From positions 1-64,000 of the forward strand of contig CBDHYJ010000054.1 in the NCBI GenBank assembly GCA_965275905.1: a stretch of 64,000 bases of DNA. Direction: 5' to 3'. Shown here piece by piece: positions 17,818 through 27,375 of the stretch (positions are counted from its first letter, which is position 1; every line of letters starts with the position of its first letter). The position numbers and the translations under genes are program-made. The notes beneath the pieces were generated by a model. That model was not told where the DNA came from. It worked only from the letters and a program-made list of their open reading frames with translations, and did not search any database. Origin of the DNA: CBDAQD01 sp965275905. GTDB lineage: Bacteria > Pseudomonadota > Alphaproteobacteria > Rhizobiales > JAJFHC01.

Positions 17818-19086
17818 ATGTCGACAGCCGCCGCCGAAAGCCTCGAACAACCGCGCACGACGACGGCGTGGCCGCTGGTCTTTCTGCTGTTCCTGGCCGG
17901 CGTCGCGGTCGCCTTCCAGATCGGCAAGGTTCCCGGTGCGCTGCCCTTCCTGAAAGCCGATCTGGGGCTTTCGCTGTTCGTGGCCGGCTGGGTCGTGTCG
18001 ATGCTCAACATCCTGGCCGGTGTCGGCGGCGGCCTGTTCGGAACGGCGGCCGACTGGGCCGGTCATCGCCGTCTGGCACTGGCCGGCCTCATCGTCACGG
18101 CTGTCGCCGGCGCCGCCGGCTCCGTGGCCTCGTCGCCGGCTCTGCTGCTCGCGACCCGCGCGGTCGAGGGCCTTGGCTTTATTCTCACGACGGTTTCCAT
18201 TCCGCCGCTCATGCTTGCGCTCAGCGCGGACCGGGACCGGTCCAGGGTCATGGGCCTTTGGGGCGCCTACATGCCGACCGGCATGGGCGCCATGCTGTTT
18301 CTGTCCGGTCCGCTCCTGACCGTCGTCGGCTGGCGCGATCTGTGGCTGATCACGAGCGCCCTGATTGCGGTGGTCGCGCTCCTGATCGCCCTCCTGATCG
18401 CAGCGCCGGCGCGCCGCGAGGGCGCGCGTCCCGCCGTTGCCTCGGCCCTGGCCGACTTCAGGTTGACGGTCCTGAGCCCGGGTCCGGTTCTCCTCGGAGC
18501 CGTGTTCGCGACCTACGCAGCGCAATACCTCATCGTGATGGCCTTCCTGCCGCTCCTGCTGATCGATGGACTGGGCGTTGTGCCGGCGACCGCGGCCATG
18601 CTTGGCGCCGTTGCGGTCGCGGCGAACGTGATCGGCAACCTGGCGTCGGGTGTTCTGCTCGACCGGGGCTTCAGCCGCAGCGGGCTCATCATCGGGACCA
18701 GCGCGGTCATGGCCCTCATGGGAGCGGTCATCTTTCTCGACTGGTTCGGCCTCGGCATCCGGTTCGCCGCGGCGATCGTCCTTTCCGCGGTCGGTGGGCT
18801 CATTCCCGGCGCGCTGTTCGCGGGCGCGCCGGTGCACGCGCCGCGTCCGGGGCTGGTTGCAAGCGTCAGCGGGCTGCTGATGCAGGGGGCGGCGCTTGGT
18901 CAGCTCGTTGGGCCGCCCGCCGCGGGCTGGCTTGTGTCGGCGGCCGGCAACTGGTCCGCCGCAATCGGCATCATGGTGCTCTCAGCCGGGCTGACATGCT
19001 GTTCGGCATTCGCTCTCGGGCGGATCGAGGCGCGTCAGGCGAACGACACGAAGGCGCGCAGCGCGTCGTCCAGTTCGTCGAAGTGA
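17818..19086 (+). CDS. MFS transporter
   Basis: A 422-residue inner-membrane transporter with about 12 hydrophobic helices. The layout suits the CynX/NimT type of drug or anion transporters, with GGGLFGTAADWAGHRRL in the loop between helices 2 and 3. The ATG at 17818 was chosen; an upstream GTG at 17758 would add 20 polar residues. Its 3' end overlaps the convergent gph gene by 52 bases, the last residues being Ser/Lys-rich. Substrate is unknown. Confidence 0.85.
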   Translation: MSTAAAESLEQPRTTTAWPLVFLLFLAGVAVAFQIGKVPGALPFLKADLGLSLFVAGWVVSMLNILAGVGGGLFGTAADWAGHRRLALAGLIVTAVAGAAGSVASSPALLLATRAVEGLGFILTTVSIPPLMLALSADRDRSRVMGLWGAYMPTGMGAMLFLSGPLLTVVGWRDLWLITSALIAVVALLIALLIAAPARREGARPAVASALADFRLTVLSPGPVLLGAVFATYAAQYLIVMAFLPLLLIDGLGVVPATAAMLGAVAVAANVIGNLASGVLLDRGFSRSGLIIGTSAVMALMGAVIFLDWFGLGIRFAAAIVLSAVGGLIPGALFAGAPVHAPRPGLVASVSGLLMQGAALGQLVGPPAAGWLVSAAGNWSAAIGIMVLSAGLTCCSAFALGRIEARQANDTKARSASSSSSK

Positions 19087-19712
19087 TCGATCAGCCGGTC
19101 GGGCCCGAACGTGGCGACCGGCTCCGGCGTATAGCCGAAAGTCACCGCGACAACCGGAATGCTTGCGGCCTGCGATGCGGCCACATCGGTCTGGCTGTCG
19201 CCGACCATGACCGTCGCGTCCGGGTGCCCGCCGACACGGCGCATGGTTTCCAGCACATGCTCCGGATCGGGCTTGCGCACGGCAAGCGTGTCGCCGCCGA
19301 CCACGGCGCCGAAATATCGGCTCATGTCGAGAATATCGAGCAGCTTGACGGACGCCCATTCCGGCTTGTTGGTGCACACCCCCATCGCGCAGCCGGCGTC
19401 ATTGAGCCGGTCGAGCGCTTCGAGGACGCCCGGAAACGGGCGGCTGGTATCGGCGATGTGCTCGCCATAGTGCTCGAGGAACTCGTCAAACATGCTGTCG
19501 ATCTCCTCTGCCGTGGCCGGTTCGCCGGTCGCCGCCATGGCGCGTTCCATGAGCACCTTGGCGCCGCGGCCGACCATGTTGCGGACGCTGTCGAGCGAAA
19601 GTTCCGGCCGGCCCCGGCGGACCAGCAGCATGTTCATGGATGCCGCGAGGTCCGGAGCGGTGTCGACGAGCGTACCGTCCAGGTCGAAGAGTATGGCGGG
19701 GGCGGAGGACAT
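19035..19712 (-). CDS. gph: Phosphoglycolate phosphatase (HAD family)
   Basis: A 225-residue HAD hydrolase of the Gph type. Motif I, DLDGTLVD, is at residues 10-17; motif II is VCTNKP; motif III includes KPDPEHVLETMRRVGG; motif IV is MVGDSQTDVAASQAA. It removes phosphate from 2-phosphoglycolate. In many Alphaproteobacteria it sits upstream of rpiA-DUF2059-gor; here rpiA is 3.5 kb away on the opposite strand. Its 3' end overlaps the MFS gene. Confidence 0.85.
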   Translation of the reverse strand: MSSAPAILFDLDGTLVDTAPDLAASMNMLLVRRGRPELSLDSVRNMVGRGAKVLMERAMAATGEPATAEEIDSMFDEFLEHYGEHIADTSRPFPGVLEALDRLNDAGCAMGVCTNKPEWASVKLLDILDMSRYFGAVVGGDTLAVRKPDPEHVLETMRRVGGHPDATVMVGDSQTDVAASQAASIPVVAVTFGYTPEPVATFGPDRLIDHFDELDDALRAFVSFA

Positions 19713-19852
19713 GAAGCGTCGCGGTTCCTTGTTGTGTGAGGTGAGTCGAGGCGGGCGCGGCGTACTCTAGAGCGATTTGTCTGCGGAATGAATAGCCGTA
19801 TCCGCGTGCCGTTGAAGTGGCGTTGAGGCCTCCCTCGGCGTACACTCCGGCA

Positions 19853-20668
19853 ATGCAGTGCGGGCGAACGATTGCCGCCGCCTTTTTGGCGATTTTTGCC
19901 GCCGTTCACGCCCGTGCGGGAGAATGGCGGGCGGGCGGATATATTTTCAGCGACGAACTTGGCGGCTTTGAGATCCGCTCGGTTTCGGGCAAGGGCTCCG
20001 TCGAGGATCCGGTCGTGATCCTCCAGCATTTCGGGAACATTGAACCGTCGATCCTGGCGATCCGCAGGGAGACGGCGCCCACCGGCCAGATCCTTCCCGG
20101 CCACACTGGAGCCATGCAGCTCGCCGTCGTTTCCATCGTGATCAACGGCAGCGGGCGGACGTGGGCCGGTTTCGATCTCGAACTGCAGGAAAAGCTCGGC
20201 AAGCCGAGCGTCTATCTCGACGGCCTGTCTTTCGACCAGATGAAGCTGTTCGGCGGACGGACCTTCCAGTCCGACCGGTTCGAGCTCTTCACCGACCTCA
20301 AGGAGCCCTACGACCGGATCCGGTTCGAGCACGGGTTCGTCAATCACGGCGACCGGGTCGAGTTCAGCTACTACGTGACCGACGTGACGCCGACCAGCAG
20401 GTTCTTCATTCTTCAGGAGCCTAAGGTGCTCTCCGCGATGGCGCCGGCGAAAGACCCTGTCCGGCGTGCGGATGTCACTCCCGGGCCCAGGCCTTCAGCC
20501 CGTCCAGGGTGGCGGCATAGGCAGACAGCGCGTTATCGATCACGCGCCGCTCCCAATGGGTTCGCCTTGGAGCATAGTTATTCCGGATCTCGTCACGGAA
20601 TTCGCCCGATTGCGCGGACTCGAAGCCGCCGACGAAGCGCATCCAGCGCTCCAGCATGGGAATCCTGA
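19853..20668 (+). CDS. Exported protein of unknown function; true 3' end uncertain
   Basis: Starting at the ATG at 19853 the protein has a signal peptide (TIAAAFLAIFAAVHARA) and a beta-rich mature part to about residue 200. The frame stays open to 20668 but its last 65 residues (Arg/Pro/Ser-rich) lie opposite the C-terminal coding region of the DUF2817 gene and look like an antisense reading. The real end is probably near 20460, and a small indel could have removed its stop. No domain is recognised. Confidence 0.55.
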   Translation: MQCGRTIAAAFLAIFAAVHARAGEWRAGGYIFSDELGGFEIRSVSGKGSVEDPVVILQHFGNIEPSILAIRRETAPTGQILPGHTGAMQLAVVSIVINGSGRTWAGFDLELQEKLGKPSVYLDGLSFDQMKLFGGRTFQSDRFELFTDLKEPYDRIRFEHGFVNHGDRVEFSYYVTDVTPTSRFFILQEPKVLSAMAPAKDPVRRADVTPGPRPSARPGWRHRQTARYRSRAAPNGFALEHSYSGSRHGIRPIARTRSRRRSASSAPAWES

Positions 20669-21598
20669 AGGCGCCGGCGGGGCCTTCCGGCGGCGAGGCG
20701 GAACAGAATTCGATGACGCCGCCGGTCAGTTCCGCGTTTTCCGGCAGCAACGCCGCAACGCCGTCGGCGAGCAGACCGTGGCGGCCCGGCCGCCGGCCGC
20801 CCCACAGCCTGTCGACCTCGCTGTCGTCGAGGTTGCTTTCACCCCACCAGGCTTGCGCGCGCGCAAAACTGTCGGACGCCCTGTCCGCGTAACACAGATA
20901 GATCAGTTCTCCGTCGCCGACCGGCCCGGAGTGCCAGTCGATCAGGCCGACCTTCCGCACCGAGCGAAACCGGTCGCGCACGAGATCTGTAAGGATGCTC
21001 CGTGCCCAGGTCCTGTCACGGCCGCCGTAATAATACCCGTCGGCATGCTCGTACTGTCCGCGGCTGAGCGCATCGTCGATGGTCCACTGGCCGTGCTCCT
21101 CCGCAAGTGCACCGACCTGCCGTGCCGCTTCTCGCTGAGCGCGTCTTCGTCGATCCGGACCGGGCACAGGAGCGGGTGCAGTTCGCGGTAGAGGGCGTTC
21201 TGCGGCGACGGGCGTGAATGATCGATCCAGTTGCGGTTGAGATCGACATTGTCTTCCGTGCAGCGCAGCGTGTGCGCGAAGCCGAACGGATTGGCGGCAT
21301 GCACCATCAGCATGGCAACCGATCCGTCCAGCGCCTTCGCTCCGCCGTCGGCGATCCACGCGGCCTGTGCCGCCGATCCCGCGAATCCCTCCGCCCCGTG
21401 GGTGCCGGACAGGTTGAGCAGGACCGTGGTCGCGTCCGTGTCGCCGAACCATGCCGTGTCGAGAAACAGCCGTTCTCCGTCCAGTCCGCGCGCGTTGGTG
21501 TTCTCGAAGGCCTCAAGCCGCGCACCGGCAGCGTCGGCACGGTCCAGGAACTTCGCGCGCGCGTCCTTGTAGCTGTCGGAAAAGAAGTCGACGGCCAT
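20475..21598 (-). pseudogene. DUF2817 (M14-like peptidase fold) protein, frameshifted
   Basis: The product is about 373 residues when two frames are joined. The 5' part, starting at 21598, carries LSGTHGAEGFAGSAAQAAWI and the metal-ligand region NPFGFAHTLRCTEDNVDLNRNW, typical of DUF2817, a zinc-carboxypeptidase-like family. The 3' part continues in another frame with GLIDWHSGPVGDGELIYL. The join needs one extra base (a missing C in the run near 21128), which restores SEKAARQVGALAEEHGQW. Everything else is intact, so either a sequence error or a fresh mutation is possible. The 3' end overlaps the frame of the exported protein on the other strand. Confidence 0.75.
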
Positions 21599-21750
21599 GC
21601 AATACCTCGTTGGAGCGGCGCCGCCGATCGGTTGGCGATTGTCCACCATCGCCGCTTTGTCCGCGATGTGGGCCATGATAACAAATGAGCTAACAGAGGA
21701 CACCACGCGTGCAAACTGGCACCCGGACGGAATAGCAGGGAGACAAGATA

Positions 21751-23199
21751 ATGCAACTGAGCGATCCGTCGCTGCTGTGCGACAAGTGCTTCATTGATGG
21801 CCAGTGGGTCGGAAGCAACCAGACCTTCGACGTCACCAACCCGGCGAACGGAGAGGTGGTCGCTGCCGTGCCGGATCTTGGGGTCGAGGAGACCCGGCAG
21901 GCCATCGAGGCGGCGAATGCCGCGTTCGGCGAGTGGTCGGCGCTCACGGCGAAGGCGCGCAGCAAGATCCTGCGCACCTGGTTCGACCTGCAGATCGAGA
22001 ACAAGGAAGACCTGGCCGTCATCATGACGACCGAAATGGGCAAGCCGCTGGCCGAGGCGCGCGGCGAGGTGGAGTATGCGGCCTCCTTCATCGAGTTCTA
22101 TGCCGAGGAAGCCAAGCGCGTAACCGGCGAGACGATCCCGACCCACAAGACCGACAGCCGCATCGTGGTCATCAAGCAGCCGGTCGGCGTCGTGGCCGCC
22201 ATTACGCCCTGGAATTTTCCGGCTGCCATGATCACGCGGAAGGTCGGCCCTGCGCTCGCGGCGGGCTGCACGGTGGTCTGCAAGCCGGCCGGCGCCACGC
22301 CGCTGACGGCCCTGGCGCTTGCGGCTCTGGGCGAGCGGGCCGGCATCCCCGCCGGCGTGATCAATGTGGTCACGGGCAGGCGGTCGTCGGCGATCGGCGG
22401 CGAACTCACCTCCAACCCTCTGGTCCGGCTGGTGACCTTCACCGGGTCGACCGAGATCGGCAAGGTGCTGATGGCGCAGGCCGCTTCGACCATCAAGAAG
22501 GTTGACCTCGAACTCGGCGGCAATGCGCCCTTTATCGTGTTCGACGACGCGGATCTCGATGCGGCCGTGCAGGGTGCGATGGCCTCGAAGTACCGCAATG
22601 CGGGCCAGACCTGCGTATGCGCCAACCGGATTCTCGTGCAGGACGGCGTTTACGATGCATTTGCCGAAAAGCTCGCCGCCGCCGTTTCCCAGCTCAAGGT
22701 CGGCAACGGCATGGACGATGGCGTCACCCAGGGTCCGCTGATCAACGAGGAAGGCATCGAGAAGGTCGAGGAACACGTTGCGGACGCCGTTGAGCAGGGC
22801 GCCAAGATCGTGATCGGCGGCAAGCGATCGGAACTCGGCGGCACGTTTTACGAGCCGACCGTCCTGACCGGCGTGACAACGGACATGAAGGTGACCAACG
22901 AAGAGACGTTCGGTCCGGTCGCGCCGCTGTTCCGCTTCAAGACCGACGACGAGGCCATACAGATGGCCAACGACACGCAGTTCGGGCTGGCGGCCTACTT
23001 CTACAGCCGCGATCTCGGGCGTTGCTGGCGCGTCGGTGAAGCGCTCGAATACGGCATGGTCGGCATCAATGAGGGCATTATCTCGACGGAGGTGGCGCCG
23101 TTCGGCGGGGTCAAGGAGTCGGGTCTCGGCCGCGAGGGGTCGAGCCACGGCATCGATGAGTTCGTAGAAATGAAATACATGCTCATGGGCGGGATCTGA
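21751..23199 (+). CDS. gabD: NAD(P)-dependent succinate-semialdehyde dehydrogenase
   Basis: A 482-residue aldehyde dehydrogenase closely matching GabD. The catalytic cysteine is C288 in NAGQTCVCANR and the general base is E254 in LELGGNAPFIVFDDADLD. LTSNPLVRLVTFTGSTEIGK and EEYM-type C-terminal region with PFGGVKESGLGREGS are also diagnostic. The NAGQTCVCANR sequence is the classical SSADH signature and supports the substrate. It oxidises succinic semialdehyde to succinate in GABA catabolism. It precedes rpiA by 6 bases. Confidence 0.9.
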   Translation: MQLSDPSLLCDKCFIDGQWVGSNQTFDVTNPANGEVVAAVPDLGVEETRQAIEAANAAFGEWSALTAKARSKILRTWFDLQIENKEDLAVIMTTEMGKPLAEARGEVEYAASFIEFYAEEAKRVTGETIPTHKTDSRIVVIKQPVGVVAAITPWNFPAAMITRKVGPALAAGCTVVCKPAGATPLTALALAALGERAGIPAGVINVVTGRRSSAIGGELTSNPLVRLVTFTGSTEIGKVLMAQAASTIKKVDLELGGNAPFIVFDDADLDAAVQGAMASKYRNAGQTCVCANRILVQDGVYDAFAEKLAAAVSQLKVGNGMDDGVTQGPLINEEGIEKVEEHVADAVEQGAKIVIGGKRSELGGTFYEPTVLTGVTTDMKVTNEETFGPVAPLFRFKTDDEAIQMANDTQFGLAAYFYSRDLGRCWRVGEALEYGMVGINEGIISTEVAPFGGVKESGLGREGSSHGIDEFVEMKYMLMGGI

Positions 23200-23205
23200 C
23201 GGCGC

Positions 23206-23898
23206 ATGTCGGCTGACGATCAGAAACGGCGGGCCGGCGAGAAAGCGCTGGACTTCGTCGAGCCCGGCATGAGGCTCGGGCTCGGAACCGGCTCGACCGC
23301 CGACCATTTCGTCCGGGCGCTGGGCGCGAGAGTGGCCGCGGGCCTCGACGTGGTCGGCGTCCCGACATCGGAGGCAACGGCGCAGCTTGCCCGCTCGCTG
23401 GGCATCCCCCTGACCACGCTGGACGAGACGCCTGTCCTCGACGTGACGGTCGACGGCGCGGACGAGCTCGATGCGGGACTCCGGCTCATCAAGGGCGGCG
23501 GCGGCGCGCTGCTGCGCGAAAAGATCGTCGCCTCCAGTTCCGGGCGCATGGTCGTGATTGCCGACGACAGCAAGGAGGTAGGCACCCTCGGGCAGTTTCC
23601 TTTGCCCGTGGAGGTCATTCGCTTCGGTGCTGAAGCGACCTGCGGCAAGATCGCATCGGCCGCCGGTGATGTCGGCTGTGCCGGCGCCATTGGCCTGCGC
23701 CGCTCGGGCGACGGGGAGCCGTTCCTCACCGACAGCGGCCACTTCATCTATGACTGCGCCTTCGGAGCGATCCCGGATCCGGACGCTCTCTCTGCGGTCC
23801 TGAACGCGATACCCGGCGTCGTGGAGCACGGCCTGTTCATCGGGCTTGCGACCGTTGCTATCCTCGGAACGGACGAAGGCACCAGAACGATCGGCTAG
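23206..23898 (+). CDS. rpiA: Ribose-5-phosphate isomerase A
   Basis: A 230-residue enzyme of the pentose phosphate pathway that interconverts ribose-5-P and ribulose-5-P. Motifs GLGTGSTADHFVRALG, DGADELD and KGGGGALLREKI are the phosphate-binding and catalytic loops, with the catalytic Asp in the second and Lys/Glu in the third. Full length for the RpiA family. It is followed by a DUF2059 gene, a common alphaproteobacterial order. Confidence 0.95.
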   Translation: MSADDQKRRAGEKALDFVEPGMRLGLGTGSTADHFVRALGARVAAGLDVVGVPTSEATAQLARSLGIPLTTLDETPVLDVTVDGADELDAGLRLIKGGGGALLREKIVASSSGRMVVIADDSKEVGTLGQFPLPVEVIRFGAEATCGKIASAAGDVGCAGAIGLRRSGDGEPFLTDSGHFIYDCAFGAIPDPDALSAVLNAIPGVVEHGLFIGLATVAILGTDEGTRTIG

Positions 23899-23932
23899 GA
23901 CAACCTCTGGACAGTCCAGAAAAGGAGTCGAA

Positions 23933-24445
23933 ATGAAGCTCTCGAGATTGCCGCTCGTTATCCCGGTCCTTGCCCTTCTGCTGGGCGGTTTTTCAACAGG
24001 CGTCCTGGCGCAAGAGAAAAAGCCGACCGCGTCTCATCTGGCTATTGCCAAGGAAATGCTGCGCGTGACGCGGGCTGATCAGATGATGAAGCAGATCACC
24101 GGCATGGTCGTGCCGGAACAGCGCAAGACCATCAAGTCACTGCGGCCCGACATACCCGACAAGATCCTTGATCGATTCATCGAGCTGTTCCGGGCGGCAA
24201 TGTCCCGGCACATGGGCGATTTTCTCGATGTGGCGGCAATTGCTTACACCAGGCACATGAGTGAAGAGGACATGAAGGCGGCGGTGAAGTTCTTCAAGAC
24301 GGATGCCGGACAGCGGATACTGGCCGCCCAGCCCATCCTGACGCGGGAACTGTTCCAGATTGGTTCGGCAATGGGACGGGAGATTTCCAATAAGGCAACC
24401 CGGGAAGCCCGGGAGCAATTGGGCAGGGAAGGGTACAAGCTCTGA
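23933..24445 (+). CDS. DUF2059 domain exported protein, copy 1
   Basis: A 170-residue protein. The signal peptide LPLVIPVLALLLGGFSTGVLAQ ends in an Ala-Gln cleavage site. The DUF2059 signature YTRHMSEEDMKAAVKFFKTDAGQR follows a helical domain. AAAGGAG sits 7 bases before the ATG at 23933. Its biological role is unknown; the gene is repeatedly found between rpiA and gor. Confidence 0.88.
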   Translation: MKLSRLPLVIPVLALLLGGFSTGVLAQEKKPTASHLAIAKEMLRVTRADQMMKQITGMVVPEQRKTIKSLRPDIPDKILDRFIELFRAAMSRHMGDFLDVAAIAYTRHMSEEDMKAAVKFFKTDAGQRILAAQPILTRELFQIGSAMGREISNKATREAREQLGREGYKL

Positions 24446-24458
24446 GGTGGCTGCGGCG

Positions 24459-24980
24459 ATGGAGATGTCCTTTAAGGCCAGAAGCCTCGTAACGATCCTG
24501 AGCGCCGCGGTTACAATAGCGTGCGTCGGCATCTCTGTGCGGGCGCAGGATAACGCACCGTCACAGTCCCATCTTGACGAGGCCCGCCGTTTCCTCGAAC
24601 TGACCGAGGCGACGCAATTCATGGATCGGATGTTCGCACTGACCCGCGCCCAGTCCGTTTCGGAGCTGAAGCGCCGGCACGCCGATGCGCCGGCGCCGGT
24701 TGTCGAGCGCTTCACGACACTCCTCAAGCAGGCCTTCGACCGGCGCAAGGGGCTTTTTCTCGACGAAGCGAGCACTATCTATGCGAAGAACCTCAGCGAA
24801 GCCGACTTGCGTTCGGCGGTCGAGTTCTATAGCAGCGAAGCGGGCAGGAGCCTTGTCAGGGCGCAGCCGGATCTTACATCCGAGGTGGCCGTGCTCGGCA
24901 TGCGCATCAACAGCCGGATCGCCGGACCGTCCGTCCGGGAAGCGATAGAGAATCTGAAAAAGGAAGGTTTCGACTACTGA
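24459..24980 (+). CDS. DUF2059 domain exported protein, copy 2
   Basis: A 173-residue paralogue of the preceding gene, 13 bases downstream. The signal region is LVTILSAAVTIACVGISVRAQ and the repeated signature reads YAKNLSEADLRSAVEFYSSEAGRS. It diverges strongly from copy 1 outside these positions, so duplication is old. The start was chosen at 24459 (ATG), ATG 24465 being an alternative. Confidence 0.82.
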   Translation: MEMSFKARSLVTILSAAVTIACVGISVRAQDNAPSQSHLDEARRFLELTEATQFMDRMFALTRAQSVSELKRRHADAPAPVVERFTTLLKQAFDRRKGLFLDEASTIYAKNLSEADLRSAVEFYSSEAGRSLVRAQPDLTSEVAVLGMRINSRIAGPSVREAIENLKKEGFDY

Positions 24981-25006
24981 TCGGAGCCGCACGCGGAGAG
25001 TCAGCG

Positions 25007-26392
25007 ATGGCAACCTACGATTATGATCTTTTCACCATTGGAGCCGGTTCGGGCGGCGTGCGCGCATCGCGCATGGCGGCGCAGCATGGCGCCCGCGTCG
25101 CGGTGGCCGAGGAATACCGGGTCGGGGGCACCTGCGTGATCAGGGGCTGCGTGCCCAAGAAGCTGTTCGTCTACGCCAGCCATTTCTCCGAAGACTTTGA
25201 AAATGCGGCCGGATTCGGCTGGAGCGTCGGCGACTCCACGTTCGACTGGAAGGCACTGATCGCCAACAAGGACCGCGAGATCGACCGCCTCAACGGCATC
25301 TACATCCGCAACTTGCAGAATTCGGATGTCGAGATCATTCAGTCGCGCGCCACGCTCAAGGACGCCCACACCGTGCATCTGGAGGCTGAGGGCAGGGACG
25401 TGACGGCGGAACGCATCCTGATCGCGACCGGGGCCTGGCCTTTCGTGCCCGACGATGTGCCGGGCGCGGAGCACGCCATCACCTCGAACGAAGCGTTCCA
25501 TCTGGACGCGTTGCCCGAACACATCACCATCGTCGGCGGCGGTTATATCGCGGTCGAGTTCGCCGGTATCTTCAACGGTCTTGGCGTCCAGACAACGCTG
25601 CTCTACCGGGGCGAACAGATCCTGCGCGGTTTCGACGACGATCTGCGCGACATGCTGCACGAGGAAATGGGCAAGAAGGGCATCGACGTCCGCGTGATGA
25701 GCGATATCGCCCGCATCGAGCCCAATGGCGGCAAATATGACCTCACCCTCAAGAACGGCGATCACCTCTCGACCGGTCTGGTCATGTACGCGACGGGCCG
25801 CAAGCCCAACGTCTCCGGTCTCGGCCTGGAACAGGCGGGGGTCGAACTCGGATGGAACGGCCATGTGGTCGTGGACGAGTATTCGAAGACCAGCGTGGAC
25901 AACATTTACGCGGTCGGCGACGTCACGGACCGCGCGAACCTGACGCCGGTCGCCATCCGCGAGGGCGCGGCCTTTGCCGAGACCGTCTACAACAACAACC
26001 CGGTGGCGGTCGACCACACCACCATACCGACCGCCGTCTTCAGCCAGCCTGAGATCGGCACGGTCGGGCTGACCGAGGCCGAGGCCCGCGAGATGTACCG
26101 CAAGCTCGACATCTACAAGTCGTCCTTCCGGCCCATGAAGCACACGCTGTCGGGGTCCGACGAAAAGATGCTTATGAAGATCATCGTCGACGGTGAGAGC
26201 CAGCGTGTTGTCGGCTGTCACATCATGGGGCCGGACGCGGGCGAGATGGCGCAGCTTCTGGGCATCGCGCTCAAGATGGGCGCCACCAAGGCCGATTTCG
26301 ACGCCACCATCGCGGTGCACCCGACGGCAGCCGAGGAACTCGTCACGATGCGCGAGGTGACCTCGACCTGGACGGCGGAGGCGGCGGAGTAG
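25007..26392 (+). CDS. gor: Glutathione-disulfide reductase
   Basis: A 461-residue flavoprotein disulfide reductase. The FAD motif IGAGSGGVRAS is at residues 11-21. The redox-active cysteines are C43 and C48 in GGTCVIRGCVPKK. An NADPH domain follows with IVGGGYIAVEFAGI. The C-terminal catalytic base is in VHPTAAEELVTM. GRKPN and the whole length fit GR rather than dihydrolipoamide dehydrogenase. It keeps glutathione reduced in the cytoplasm and closes the rpiA-DUF2059-gor block. Confidence 0.92.
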   Translation: MATYDYDLFTIGAGSGGVRASRMAAQHGARVAVAEEYRVGGTCVIRGCVPKKLFVYASHFSEDFENAAGFGWSVGDSTFDWKALIANKDREIDRLNGIYIRNLQNSDVEIIQSRATLKDAHTVHLEAEGRDVTAERILIATGAWPFVPDDVPGAEHAITSNEAFHLDALPEHITIVGGGYIAVEFAGIFNGLGVQTTLLYRGEQILRGFDDDLRDMLHEEMGKKGIDVRVMSDIARIEPNGGKYDLTLKNGDHLSTGLVMYATGRKPNVSGLGLEQAGVELGWNGHVVVDEYSKTSVDNIYAVGDVTDRANLTPVAIREGAAFAETVYNNNPVAVDHTTIPTAVFSQPEIGTVGLTEAEAREMYRKLDIYKSSFRPMKHTLSGSDEKMLMKIIVDGESQRVVGCHIMGPDAGEMAQLLGIALKMGATKADFDATIAVHPTAAEELVTMREVTSTWTAEAAE

Positions 26393-26703
26393 ACGCTGTC
26401 GCCGATGGGCGATCTCTGGCGCCCATACCAATTGCCGATGGATCTTGTAGGATAGCCGGTCTAGCGGACGGGATCGCCTGACCGGGCGTGTCCCGGAACG
26501 CAATTGCGATGATCTGCGCGCGTTGAGGCGTTCAGGGCGCTGCACCCGCGGGATGAACTCGCGACTGCTGAAGGTGTTCCCGCGGCTCTTATTGAGCAGA
26601 CATTCGCGCCGACAGGCACCCCTTCTTTCCGCCGGCCGGTCGCGGCAAGGCGCGAATTCGAGCGAATGCGCGGTCGCAGACACACCTAACCGAGGAGATT
26701 TTG
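26393..26703. other. Intergenic, nothing recognised
   Basis: Between the gor stop and the small gene at 26704 no conserved frame is seen. A GAGGAG ribosome site at its right end belongs to that gene. Confidence 0.5.
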
Positions 26704-26880
26704 ATGAGATCAGTAGAAGTCAGGCATGTCGATGACACCAGGGTGCAGGAGCTTGTGGCGCGTATGCAGCACCGGCTGGGGCGCTCGTCGCATTCCAGGC
26801 AGGACCTCCGGAAATTCGCCGAGTTGTTTCTGCTGGCGGCCGAAGAGTTCGAGGAAATGCGGGCGGAGGGACGGGCATAA
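26704..26880 (+). CDS. Small hypothetical protein (58 aa)
   Basis: ATG at 26704 follows GAGGAG at about 7 bases. The 58-residue product is charged and helical (MRSVEVRHVDD..., LRKFAELFLLAAEEFEEMRAEG). Homology cannot be judged from sequence alone. The convergent small gene at 26927 is next. Confidence 0.5.
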   Translation: MRSVEVRHVDDTRVQELVARMQHRLGRSSHSRQDLRKFAELFLLAAEEFEEMRAEGRA

Positions 26881-26926
26881 CCACCTTACAGCGACGCAGT
26901 GTGCCGATGGCAATCACTCCGCTGTT

Positions 26927-27127
26927 TCATGCGCCGCCTCCGTGCCCGACGCCGTTCGCCTGGTCGATCATGTGGAAAATATCCACCAGATGGCACCCGG
27001 CCTCCAGCAAGGCGTCGACCAGATCTTCCCGGCTGAGGGCCTCGGTGGTTTGCCATTCCTCCTTGCTGTCCGGAGGCGAGACCCTTGCCGTGTAGCGGTC
27101 GCCTGCTTTGATCACTTCGATTGCCAT
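26927..27127 (-). CDS. Small hypothetical protein (66 aa)
   Basis: From ATG 27127, preceded by GAGG at 7 bases, the 66-residue protein reads MAIEVIKAGDRYTARVSPP with an acidic centre and a Gly/His-rich end. Longer upstream in-frame starts have no ribosome site. No domain is recognised. Confidence 0.5.
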   Translation of the reverse strand: MAIEVIKAGDRYTARVSPPDSKEEWQTTEALSREDLVDALLEAGCHLVDIFHMIDQANGVGHGGGA

Positions 27128-27375
27128 CGTGATAACCTCGCGTGTCGCCGCAGTGACAACAGACTGAACGTCCAGTCGCCGATGCGCTGATTTTAGACCG
27201 GTGTGTCGCCGACGGTCCAATGTGGCAACCATGCACTCCGGGATAATCGCAACTGGCGGCAAGCAGGGGGCGATTTTCCCGTTGACCCGGGCGGCCAAGC
27301 CTTGGAGATTGGCGCCCAAGGACGGACAAAGCGGCGCGCATCCCCGCAACAGCGCCCGACCGGAACCAAGGGAGC

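Noticed and set aside
19767..19780. CTAGAGCGATTTGT resembles the tip of the MITE repeat
   Set aside because: Only the first 9 bases and a TTGT match and no second end is nearby, so it is at best a remnant.
21307..23829. Very long open frame (840 codons) antisense to gabD and rpiA
   Set aside because: It runs opposite two well conserved enzymes. Its Arg/Ala/His-rich composition is what the complement of high-GC coding DNA gives.
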